A program made the translations under genes and the position numbers. From Anaspis maculata (taxonomy: Eukaryota > Arthropoda > Insecta > Coleoptera > Scraptiidae), in NCBI GenBank assembly GCA_949128115.1, contig OX421963.1:77495635-77559634 (forward strand): 64,000 bases of DNA, in the 5' to 3' direction. The first letter of the stretch is position 1, and each line of letters opens with the position of its first letter. Below, in pieces: positions 37,201-49,200 of the stretch. Below the pieces are notes generated by a model, which searched no databases, had not been told where the DNA came from, and was given only the letters and a program-made list of their open reading frames with translations.

Positions 37201-40200
37201 CCCTATAATGTTGTGTGCTACCATTGTATAACTACTTCTAGTAGGCCAGCCGCCGTTCAAATTGTGAAATTTTCGGAAAGCACGGGCAGGTGGCGTATTC
37301 AGCATTTGTCGTTTGGTCGCTCAAATTAGTTATAAATCACGCTGTGTTTAAATTTCAACGTGGCGCCCAACTTACTGATAAATGTTGATGGTTTGGTACA
37401 GAAATTTTAATTTTTCTCATATGCGCTGATAATTTCTTGCGAGCTAATTGCTCTAGGCGACATCTAGCGACAAAATCCCAAATTCGAGGCTGACCTACTA
37501 GTAATGGTTATACAATGGTGCTACACTGCGTCCAAAGGTCAAGGAACAAAAATGGGGTAAAATTCCACAAGTGGTGGGCTCCACGAATGAAGCCCTGGAG
37601 AAGCGATGGGCCGTTGCTCGACTTCCATTTGCAATTTGCAAAACATAAACAAACGAAATGAATCAATAATCTGGATCTGGCGCAAGCGCGCTGTGCCACC
37701 GAACACCGAACCAAAGCCACCAAGTGGCGACAAGCTGAACCAACATCGTGCAATTGCCCTATTGATAAGTCAAGCACCTAACGTCATCAGAAACGTCCAA
37801 TGAAACGTCCCTTCAGAATTACCAGTGCCATGTTGTCACGTTTTATACAGAAAGTGTGACATTGATTAGTGGATTTTTGAATAAAAATAAAGCTGTTAAG
37901 CTCAAAAATTAATCATGGTATAAACTAAAAAGAAAAACAAGTTCGATGTGATAGCTGTCAACTAACGAAAAACAGAAATGGATTAAGTAGGTATAGATAT
38001 TGTGAATGGAATCAAAGAGTAAATAAATATAAATCTATAAGATTACGAGTCCCAACAGGTGGATGACGATAACTTCATCCATTATTGTTTTTATCTAATG
38101 TCAATGTTTTATAATAGGCATGTATTTTTTGAGCAAATATCCTGGCTCTGCCTGTCAGGCTAGTCAACTAGGTACTGCGAATTCTGATACTTGCTCGTTT
38201 ACATACCTGGATCTAATCATACAGGGTGTTTGTTTAGTGATGTCACTATTTCAACGGTCTCTGGTAGGCAAAGTAGGCAACCTATTGAAAAAGGCATCTA
38301 GCTTACAGATTCAAGTTTTGTTTGACACTACACTACAACCATAGCTGTCTTGTCCGCCAGCGTACCTACTCTTGGTGGCGTTCTCGATATAATGACGATA
38401 CGATGTCGATGTCGACATCATAAGCTTTATGCTTGAAGTTGCTTCAAGCGAGCCAGTCAAATTATAATTTCTTCGTTTTGGTCTCTTTGGATTTTTCGAA
38501 AAAAATATGAAATCGCACAAGTGTCATTGCCGAAAATAAAACGTAGGTCGTAAATCATAGCGTATAGTTCGACTGCGTCAGTTATTAAACTGGAAGTTTA
38601 ATTTGGGAACATCTAAATTAGCACGTGTAATGGTAAACACATCAATTTTCAAATAAAATCTGTGCTCTAGGGGGAATAGTCTGAGCTTTCTTTCTAAAAA
38701 TGGTCCTCGATTTCAGGCGCCTTTTTTCCATTTCGATTTTTTGTTGTTATTGCAAGTCAACTACACGTTGTCCGGTTACCCGTCAGTCTGTCTGTTTGTC
38801 CTTTACCAACAGACGCTCTACGGTCAATTCGAGCTTTTATTGTTTCACTAGTAGGTAGATAAAATCAAAATTCACTGTTACGCTTTACTGCCATCTTTAA
38901 TTCGATTAATTCAAAAGTGATCTGATTCTGATGAAACATGAAATCTAGTTGTGTCGTGGTTATTAAAAATATCTTACCAACACACTAAAATGTCAATTCT
39001 CGAATTTTTGGCAAATACAGAGTTTTGCATCTAGGGGCTCTATGGTAGGGCACCTTTTGAGATATGAATGACAAGTTCATGACATGCTAGAGGTGGGCAT
39101 GAAAATTAAACTTGGAAGTGGGCCCAGATTGGGTTGCTGATTCAAAAAATCACGTTGGACTTTGCGGAGCATAGTTGTAAGTACTACTCGTTCACAGTGG
39201 TATCCAAGTACTTTTTTTTAACTCATTACCACAATGTGAAAAAATACAAATTGAATAGAATTGTGATTCCCACTGTAATTTGTGCACTAATTTAAGGTTT
39301 GGTTGGATGTTTGCTGTAAACTTCCGAGAGTCAATTTCTTGAAGGATGTTGTTACTCGTTGGCAATGATAAACACAAGAAATCTCATTTGCTTCAACTCA
39401 ACCAAGCATCGAAGTCCTCCATAAACATAGGTATTAAACATTTTACACTTTGTGAATTTAGAACTCTGCATTATCACACTTTAAATATGTACACAATCTC
39501 TTTATACGGCCGAGTAATGGGCCTCTTCTCTGAGCTTTGGTGTTTCTGTGTGTGTAGCATGAGTGTGTGGAGATGCATAAATCACTCGGGATTGAGGTCA
39601 ATAAGAGCAAAATGACTAATGAGTTCAATATATTCTTAAAAGGTTCGTTATCGCCTATCAATTCATGATTGTATAGTTTATATTTGAATTTCAATGTTAG
39701 CCAGTCTGGCTTGAAAGCGAACATAAGCCAATAAAATGTTAAATTGCGTCTCTCCAGTTGTGTGAAATTGCATAAACAAAGCCAGCGCACACAAGTGCAA
39801 GCAATGCACTCGTGTGCATATTTCTCAGAACAAAGCACGTCTGCAATTTCCACTGAGTTTATAAAAGTAACTTAAAAACAGTTTTTTTTGTGTGTAGGTA
39901 CATAATTAAATTACAGGAGCCGTGATAAGGTGTAACTTGCGACTTCCGTTGTGTTACACTAAAATGGAAGCATTCAACAATAATTAGTCATTGCTCTATA
40001 GGCCTCTAGGTCAAGCAAAGAAATTCCAGATTAAGTTTTTTTTTTAATTCACGTTTTCCTCATTCACTGTTTTATGTTTTATGCAACTAATTGATCAAAC
40101 AACATTCCTTTTTCGTATGAAGCTGTGTTTGTGCTGTCGGTGCAAGAGACCTTCGAAGTCTTCAAACATTTCACTTGCCGCGTGGTTTTAAATTTGCATT

Positions 40201-43200
40201 TTTAATACTCGATGGATAAGAATACAACGTTCAACACTGAGAGAAGACAATGCCTGCGACAAAATATATTCAATATACTCCACTCCACAAAGAGACCTAT
40301 GGAGCGTATGATTCACACAAATCAGGAATTGACGGAAATCGCATATTACGTGAATGTGTGTGTTTCACTATAGCTAATTTGCGTCCATCAAGTTTATTCA
40401 TCCTATTTCCCACAAGTGTGATTCATTAAAAACGTTATACAGTATAATGTTATGTTATTAAATTACCAGCTGGTATGAGGTGAGAGTTGGATTGAACTAG
40501 TTTCAATTTTCTATTTTCATGCAGACGAATATATTTTTATTAATTTTTTATTGTCAAGAGAGAAACTGAAGGATTTTCAAATTCATAAAGACTTCCTGGT
40601 TTTTTTTTCATTGAACTTCTGACTAATTTCTAAAGAACTTCATCATCGGACATTCTTCAGCTTGGTACCCACCACTTATTAACTTATGATACGTCCTTGA
40701 AAGCTCGAGCTCTAACCAAAAATAGTGATTTCATTTTCAGTGAATACTAAACTCGATGAACAATATCTTTTTTTCGATTTCTCTGTTTTGTGATTGATTC
40801 TTCATTGGAGTTATCAATTATTAGTCAAATTTTGCAATAAATGAACCCAGTAGAAATAGTAGAATAGTCACAGCTACAGTTGCTGTGATGCTAGGATATC
40901 TCTACTGGGTTTATTTGTTCCAAAGATGATAACGTTCGCTAATACAGTCTGTACATAGTGCGCTATGTAATTAATTTTCCCAGTTATTTATAGGAACAGG
41001 AATACATTATGGGTACTAATACTTTTGGGGAGGTTCAACTGACCAGACCTCACTGACCTTAGTTACCACATTTTTTTAATTAACGATACAACTGGCAGGG
41101 TGGTGACTGAGATCTGGTCAGTTGACACACCCACACAGCAGGCCTGATGAAATTTTCTGTTGGCTGATCTTTCATACCAAAATAGAGATTGAAGTTTCTG
41201 AGAATATGAACTCGGAAATGCCAATAACTGTGACGTAGGTTATTAAAGTCGAAATTCAACAATTTGTTTTTATATAGGACCTAGGCATTTTCGTCGTCCA
41301 CTTCTACGGGGCTGATTCAAGTCTTTCGTGGGCTGATTCTTTAGACAAGAGAAAAGAAAGCGTGCAGTGGGAGTGCGCTGGTGTTACCAAGAAGAAGGTT
41401 GATAGAGGTTATAGTCATGGTAATTGAGGCGGCAGTCAGACGGCTCAAATGCCGAGTGGAACCGGGGTTCTCTCCCCCCCCCTGATAAGAATTAATTTGA
41501 TGAAAAATGAAATAGAAGAAAATATTTTATCCTTGGTTTGAAACTTGGTAATACGATTCTTCTGATGACGCCGGACTACGCTGGAAGAAGAGCTGGCATC
41601 GCAGAAGCTGTGAGCCTTGCAAGCTCGTTGATACGTTGACAATGCTCATTGCTCAGCCAATCGAACCTCAGTTCCGACAGGCATAACAAAATCCAAACAT
41701 GCACGATAACGTTCCCGATTCATTCTAAAAATATGACTGAATTCTCTATTGGTGATTTGGAATGCAACATTTTCACAACCAGCCATCCTTTGATCGTGTT
41801 CAACTTACCAAACCACATTCACTGACAAAGTCAAGGACAGAATATTATCATCTAGGGCGTCTAGTAGATACCGTCTAGTCCAGTACCGTGTGATCTTGTG
41901 ATGATTTTGTGAATCTTGTGAGCATTTGTATTTTTTATTGAGTAGACAATGAAATAGAAAATTTTGTTGAGTGCGAAGTGGAATACGTCCGATTTGCGAT
42001 CAGAACATTAAATGACCTCGAATTTGACTTACTCAGGCATACGTTTTTTACACTTCAATAGTCTGCCCTAAATAAAAATTCTGTTGACCACAGGCTATAT
42101 TGTGTTCTGTGTATTCTCATTTTGGGCACGATGGACTTCTTCAAAATCCGATGTGAAACTTGAAAAATCCAAACATGTTTCAAAAGTTCACTTAGGTCGA
42201 GTGTTCTTTTTTCAAATTTATGGAAGGCGCAAATTGTGTAAGTACTAAAAACCGTCTCCACAAGTTTTTCAAAGGCTCTCACTCAGTAACAACTCTATTG
42301 TTTTCCTAATCACAGCATTCATCGGCTATTTTCCTCACCTAATAGATATACCCGTTAAACAATAGATTTTTATCTAAACTCACCCAGGTCCACCCAATGT
42401 TTATTTTTCACCACTTTAATTTAAACACCAACAATATGTTTAATGAATGTTACACGCTTGTGCGGAACAAAACTGGTTAAAATAAAAAAGTTAACAATAA
42501 AATTTACCTGCGAACTTGAATGAAGTATGGGTTCACCGTTTTTCACCTTTCTTAACTGATCTTGAGGACTTCGAGTAAACTTACATTTCCACTAGCAACC
42601 TTTTCAAAACTCACATTGTCTATTATTGGTAAGTACACATATGTAGTCGATATCATTTTTTTTGTTAATTTCAAGGCAATCAATCAGATCCAACTTTCCT
42701 TCCCTTTCTCAGCTCCTTATACAATATCATTTTTAGATTTAAAACAAGTTGCACAACAATATCATTTTTACCTGATTGAAACAACTTTTGATAACAACAT
42801 TCCTTTTCTTGACCTAAACATCGTTTCCTATATTATTATGGTCAGTGAAAAAAGCATTCTTCAAATAATAATAAAATCGGGCGGCTGGAGTCATTATGAT
42901 CAGGGATAAGGGAGACCGTAAACCCTAGCTTGTGGATGACGAAAGGTGAATGAGGCATAGCAAGGAATAGAAAATTTGGGTACGGTCGGTTTTTATGTAG
43001 TAATTTTTGTTCTGTAATATTTTACAAGTCTTGAAGAGACGGACGAACAAAACGGATACAATAGCGATTTTCATCATGGTGGAAAATACGCTTAAAACAG
43101 TCAAGCCTAAGGGAATTGACTATCTATATTCCGTTTACGATTTAAATTCAGTAACGTCACTTTTTGAATTTAGAACCTCTGCCTTATTGTTGAGTAGACT

Positions 43201-46200
43201 TCGACCAATAAACACTTCCATCCATTATTTTTGAAATAAGAAACGGAATATTAGGCGCCTTCCTTTTACAACAAAACTCACTGATCTGATCTAAGTTAGA
43301 GAGAGAAAGAGCGAGAAATCACTTGCGCGTAAGTGAGATACCACTAACAACTTAGGTCAGAATACTTAGTTCAGGTTGTAAAAGGAAAGCACCTAATATG
43401 TAGTGGGTGACCAAAGTTGACTTCATGCCTTATTCGGGTCTCAATTTCTCTTTTCTTGTTCTTCCAGAAGAAACTCAGCCGCCCGCCTCACCGCTCATCC
43501 AGCAGACCGCCCCCAGCGATCTCAACCGCCAGCTGGAAGAGCTCCTCCAGCAGGACCTCCAGGGCGACCTCTTCGGCGACATAGCCAACACCCTGGACGA
43601 CTGGTCCATCTCGAACGAATCCGAAGACCGAGACGCGGACTTCATCAACCCGCCGCCGCCCCCCGTTCGCGTGGATTCCCTCCCCGATGACGAACTGCAG
43701 CAGCAACAACAGCAGCAGCACCAGCAGGCGGCCTGCAGCTCGCCCACGGCCAAGTCCCGCTCGCACTGGTTCTCCCTGGCGGATTCCATACGGCAGAGCA
43801 CCGTCACCGCCACCAACGAGGGCTCGCGCAAGAGCGTCGGCTGGCTGAAGAAGTTCAAGCTTCACGGCGCCAAGGACGGCTTCGTGGTCCAGAGACCGGA
43901 GCTGGAGATCAAAAGTTTCGTCCACAAGAAGGGCATGCTGTACAAGGTGCAGAACGGACCCGTCGAGGACATTTTCGGCGAGTACAGCGGCAGGTGGTGC
44001 GACCTGCAGAATTCCAATTTGACTTGTTACTCGGACAACACCTGTGATACGGTCAAGGAGCACTTCCCGGCGGATTCCATCCTCAGCATTCAGATCCTGC
44101 AGGATCCCAAGTTCAAGTACAAGTAAGGGTTCTTCACTATAGCACATAGGTAGGTACCGAGGCGGGAAACGCTTCAGTACAGCTGTGGCTTGAAGTTGGA
44201 TAGAAGCTTCCCGCCGAGGTATGTATACTATCCCGGTCATAATAACTAAATTTATAAACACAATCACATGAGACTGTTGTATGGGATTGGCAGTGAATTG
44301 ATTACTCATAATTGTCAGTTTGTTCAATTTTGAACAATTTGTGTTGGATAATTTAGATGAGCAAAGAGCCTATCAAATGATCTCTCGATGCCCCCTGATC
44401 GTTGTTAAAATAGGGCTTGAACAGATTGGTGGCTAGTTTAAAACTTGAAGCACGATGGTGGGGAGTTAGAAGTGAGTCAAGCATCCGCCAGACTGACACA
44501 AACTGTGCTGGTGCTTCTACGTTAGAAGTATTCTGAATCGCGACTGCTTTGTTACACAAGGCAAAAATCTCTTCAAGCTGTGAAAAAATGTAACCTTCTC
44601 TAGTTTTTTGACGAATCAAATCTCACGGTGCTTCAGTAAACAAAACAATAAACATGTTCTGATGCTCTTCTCAAGCTCGATGAACTTGTTCGAGTCAACC
44701 AGACAGAAGTAGCTGTCAGAAAATGGTAGATCAGTGCTGTCAACAAAGGCTGTCAACGACTTATCTCAGAGGCCAGTAAGCTCTATGGTGGCTCGTTAAG
44801 CAAACGTCAACTGTCATTCATATGTCACTTTTAGGTGCGAAAACAAAATAAGTTTCCAGCGTAACCGTGACTTGAGAGACCTGGGCAGATTTCCTAGTTC
44901 ATCACTGTCCTCTCCTGGGGCCCTATTTTCGGGAGACGTGTAGTCCGTTCCTATGCGAAGTTGCTAGGCAACCAGGGCTGTGATTGGCTGTCACCTAGGC
45001 AACATCACCTGATGATCTCTTCCCCGGTTCCGAAAGGGGCCCTATTTTCGAGAGACGTGTGATCCGTTTGCATGCGAAGCTGCTAGGCAACTTCGCATAG
45101 GAACGGATCACACGTTTCCCGAAAATAGGACCCCTGATGTGTCCAGAAATTAAATCACGTTGCTTGTCAAAGTGACATCCTAATGTTAAAATTTTCGAAA
45201 AATTGTCCGTGTCACGAGTGGAAGTGCAGCTGGCGGGTCGCAGAGACGTGTTACCCTTGCTTATGGCGTTTTCGGCTCACACGCTTTGACGTTGCTCAGA
45301 GCGGACCACATTTGCGCACTGTGGCAGTTTCCATGGAAACTTGACAAGGCGCATGAGTAGTCCACTCCGAGCGTGTGAGCCGAAAACGCCATTAGACATA
45401 AAAACTACACATGTCACAGACTACTTTGATTATGTAATTGTTTATTGACGAAAATTAAAATCAGGTCGGAAAATCACCTAATTTTCCAGTAAAATGGAGA
45501 AAAAAGCGTCAGACATCACGTCCCGCAAAAGTTTTTCACCTATCTCTAGTAGAAATGTATGAAAGATGAGTTTCAAAGGGTGACCAGGATGACATCGTGT
45601 GCCGTCATGAATTATAGTGAATCTACTATACCCAAGCAGAAGGTTCAGGAAATGAAACTGGAAAAAAACAAAACAACACAGAATAGAAATAATGCCAAGG
45701 GGGTCTCACTTGATATTTTGATAAGATTCTTGTTAAGGTGCGTTCAGTCAGCTTATTTAGTCGTAAGTTTTAATTTTAGTCGCAAGCGCAGCGACGCTCA
45801 TCGGCTCTTATGAACCAGCCCCCTCAGAACAGCCAATAAGCGATGCAGCGCTTACAGCTAAAATTAAAACTTACGGCTAAATAAGCTGACTGAACGCACC
45901 TTTAGTTTAGGCATTGATTTGGCATTCTAACAGTGCTTATGAGATTACTGCGCACCAAATATGTTTGAATATGAAAAGTTACGACACCATTAACATTTCA
46001 ATCGATTCTGAATCCATATACATTTTTGATATCGTAACATATCTACTTCAAGCATTATTGGAGGCTAATACTTCTCCCTATCAAATTTGACATTCGTGCC
46101 GACCTGAAGGTGTGTCGAATGCAAAATTTATTCGGAAAGCAATGTTGAACTTGAAAATGGTAATAATAATACTACTATCCTAAACAGAACGAATTTGATT

Positions 46201-49200
46201 TAAACAAAAAATATTGAGGCTGGAACAAAATTAGCTCGAAAAATATTCAACTCAAAACGAACTGTTGGGAAAGATCACATTTTTGTTGCTGCACAATTGC
46301 GCATTGAAAAAATAATTATTACAAGTCCCACTTATTATTATTATTATTGATGTGTGTGTGCCCATTTGTTAAAAACCTACGCGACATCATTATGGTTGGA
46401 CAATGTAAAACAATTGATCGTTTCGAAACACGCAAGAGCATTTAGTGCACTAAATATTAATTATTGTTTTGAATACGACAGCATCATCAAGGACATTTAG
46501 GTACAAATCATATAAGTTTACAATACTGAAATAGTCCTGCCTGTTCCGATAATTGAAAATGGTCGCCGGTTTGATAGAAAAATTAGGTTGGAAAAGGATG
46601 AATGAAATCGAGAGAAACAGGAAGCGCAGATAGTAGGATGACAATAATAATCGTCAAGGACTTTGAGCATTTTGTAATTAATTATTGTTCCAGAGCTCTT
46701 TGTATAATCAGAAAACAATGGTGAAGTGTGGCCTTGAAACAGTATCCTTTTGAAAAAGTGCCAAGTAAATCAAAGTATCTTGCGACTTCTTGTTTGACGA
46801 CAGAGTCAAAGTCCTCGCGCCTTTTTTTTTTCGTTAAGAATAAAACCGTGTAGATATATTTTTTTAGTTTGTGTTTGCATGTTTGAAGTTCAACGGCTTG
46901 GAGTTACCTGACTGTAAATTATTAGAGAATTGTACGTCGTTGAAATTTCGCATATTTTTACAAGAGAAATTATCGAATCACTTGGAAAAAGAAAGCAAAG
47001 TACATAGTTTTGTAAAACCGCTGTTTTTTCAACTACTTCAGGCAAATTACAAGTGAGTATCGAATGATTGATACGTTAATCAAGCGTGACGTTTACATCC
47101 TAATTACGCCCGTGTTTTATACCTAATTTGCAAGTTTGTTTTGATGTTTTTTTTTAATGCACACTCTCTCTGCGCACATGTGCGCTTGGTACTCCACTCT
47201 CCGTGAATGAATCACCCGAGCGCACCAACATGCAAACATCAATTAAACAATTGGACGTGTTTTCGTCCTTTAAAATTAAAACAAGAGTAAATAGTGTCGT
47301 TTATATTGTTGTTGTTCAAAATGCAACCCGAGAGAGAGAGTATTATTAACCGAGTATTAAATTTGTTGGCTGTGGGTGTTTGACCCAATAGAAAAGTTCA
47401 AAGGCTCCTTAGGTGCGCACTTCTTTTTCACGGGCTTCCCTCTCGAGTCCATTCAAACTGGAATGGGAATAATTAAAACTGAATTAAGTGACGCCCGGCT
47501 TCCGCCTCGTTATTTAATAAAGCTCAAGACATCTCTATTTGGGCCTTGATCAGTTCGTGTACGAGCTTCTTGGTTGGCTGCGTTTCCTAATGAGAAAAGA
47601 AAGAACTTGTTGAAAAATTTGATTTACCTACGCCGACATGTCCGTCCGTCCGTCTTGGCTTGGCATCCAACTAATCCTAAAAAGTCGTAGAAACCTTCGA
47701 GAATTTTGTAAATCATCAGTACCTACTGACCTGACAAAAAAGATAAGCAAAATGAAGGTGGTCTTGATAGTCTTGATTGCAAAAAAGTGAAACAATATTT
47801 AAACCAATCGCCAATTATAAATAAAGCAATATTTAAACAGGGAGTAGGTAACTCAAAACTGCGTAACCGATAATAGTTATTATTTAACAAATATACAAGA
47901 TGAATCAATTTTAACCGATCAAACTTTGGGACAATCTCCTCATTTTCCTGATTCATAAAAATATAACGTACGTCGTGCCTCTCGATCGTTTCCTCAAAAA
48001 GATACAACAGAGTGTCAATCAAAGTTCACTTTTTTCGATTTTTAAAAATTTGTAACTTGCGAACTATCTAACCAAATTAGCTTGAATTCAGCATAAGCTG
48101 GTTTGTCGGAAACATCTACCTACTTGCAAAATTTCGAAAGATTACAACCAGTAGCATAGTAGTTACGGGGGGGGGGGTCATTATTTGGGAGCATCTGAAG
48201 GACCTTTAAAATTTTTGTTCTCTCCAGAGGTCCTACCCCACTAATTGGATTTTCTTGAAATTTGGCAGGTAGGTAGATAATGCCGAAAAACCAGCCTGTG
48301 CTGAATTTAAGCTAATTTGGCTAAATAATTCGTAAGTTAAAAATTGTTGAAAATCGAAAAGAAAAAATGAATTTTGATACCCTGTATCTTTCTTAGGAAG
48401 GAAGTGAGAGGCACGTATTTTTTATTTTTCTGAATCAAGATGATGAGGAGAATCTTATCCCAAAGTTTGATCGGTTTAAACTTCAAACTGATTCACCCTG
48501 TATTCAGATCCAGTTCGGTTAAAATTACCACGTTAGCTATTCCAAAAGACTATGAACCACCTACAAGCGTGAACTGGCATTGTGTTTTCTCATTCATATA
48601 AATTATAGAAAGACGAACCGAACCACACACATTTGCACAGCTGGTAGATCATCAGCGTGAAATAACCCGGAATGATCGTACTTTTGCGGTTAGCAAAACG
48701 CCTCGGGAAATTCCCTTCTTCCGCTTTTCAATTTTAATGGGAGAAAATTTCCAATTGTACTCACTGCCTGCTACTACTTAAGAAGTTACATTACAAAATA
48801 TTCGTGTCAACACAAGTAGGTGGTGTTTCTTTATGATCACATTTTTCGCAACAGACAACAGAAGCATCGTAAATAAAATATCTGTTGCAATCTGCGATGA
48901 TAACGAGTTCCTATCCAACATAATTTTATGACTAAGACCTATTTAATATAAAATGGTAGGTGCCTTGATAAAAACTGTAATTTTATCTACTTGTTGTAGA
49001 GGCGCATCCTCGGCAGTTATGATACATCTTTGGAATATTCCCACGATCTGATTTCGAAATTTGGCCGGCGAAAAAAAGTCGCAATTTTTTTTCAATGAGA
49101 GCTTATTACAACGGTGAAAATGAATGTGCGAGATGGAAAGCGGAAGAGTATGATTTGATTTGCTCTCTAGATTCCTAAGGCAAATTCTCAGTTTCGCTGA

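Larger units (their letters stand above)
32234..43467 (+). other. Intron 1 of the RhoGAP gene (11.2 kb)
   Basis: No coding exon was recognised inside. It holds many fold-back and MITE-like elements (listed separately), a pre-miRNA-like hairpin at 40836-40919 and several CACCCTGT/ACAGGGTG termini. A short inverted repeat (CAACTGACCAGA/TCTGGTCAGTTG) lies at about 41037-41125. The stretches 38.3-40.8 kb and 41.3-43.2 kb show nothing I can name. Confidence 0.6.

Noticed and set aside
42562..42909. 115-codon frame in intron 1
   Set aside because: AT-rich, hydrophobic by composition, no domain. It includes a repeated CAATATCATTTTTAGAT motif, so likely intronic noise.
43488..44327. Long open frame (279 codons) on the minus strand
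   Set aside because: It is the mirror of RhoGAP exon 2. Its low-complexity Leu/Val/Gly-rich composition comes from the CAG and CCG runs of the sense codons, and the sense frame has clear PH-domain content and splice sites.
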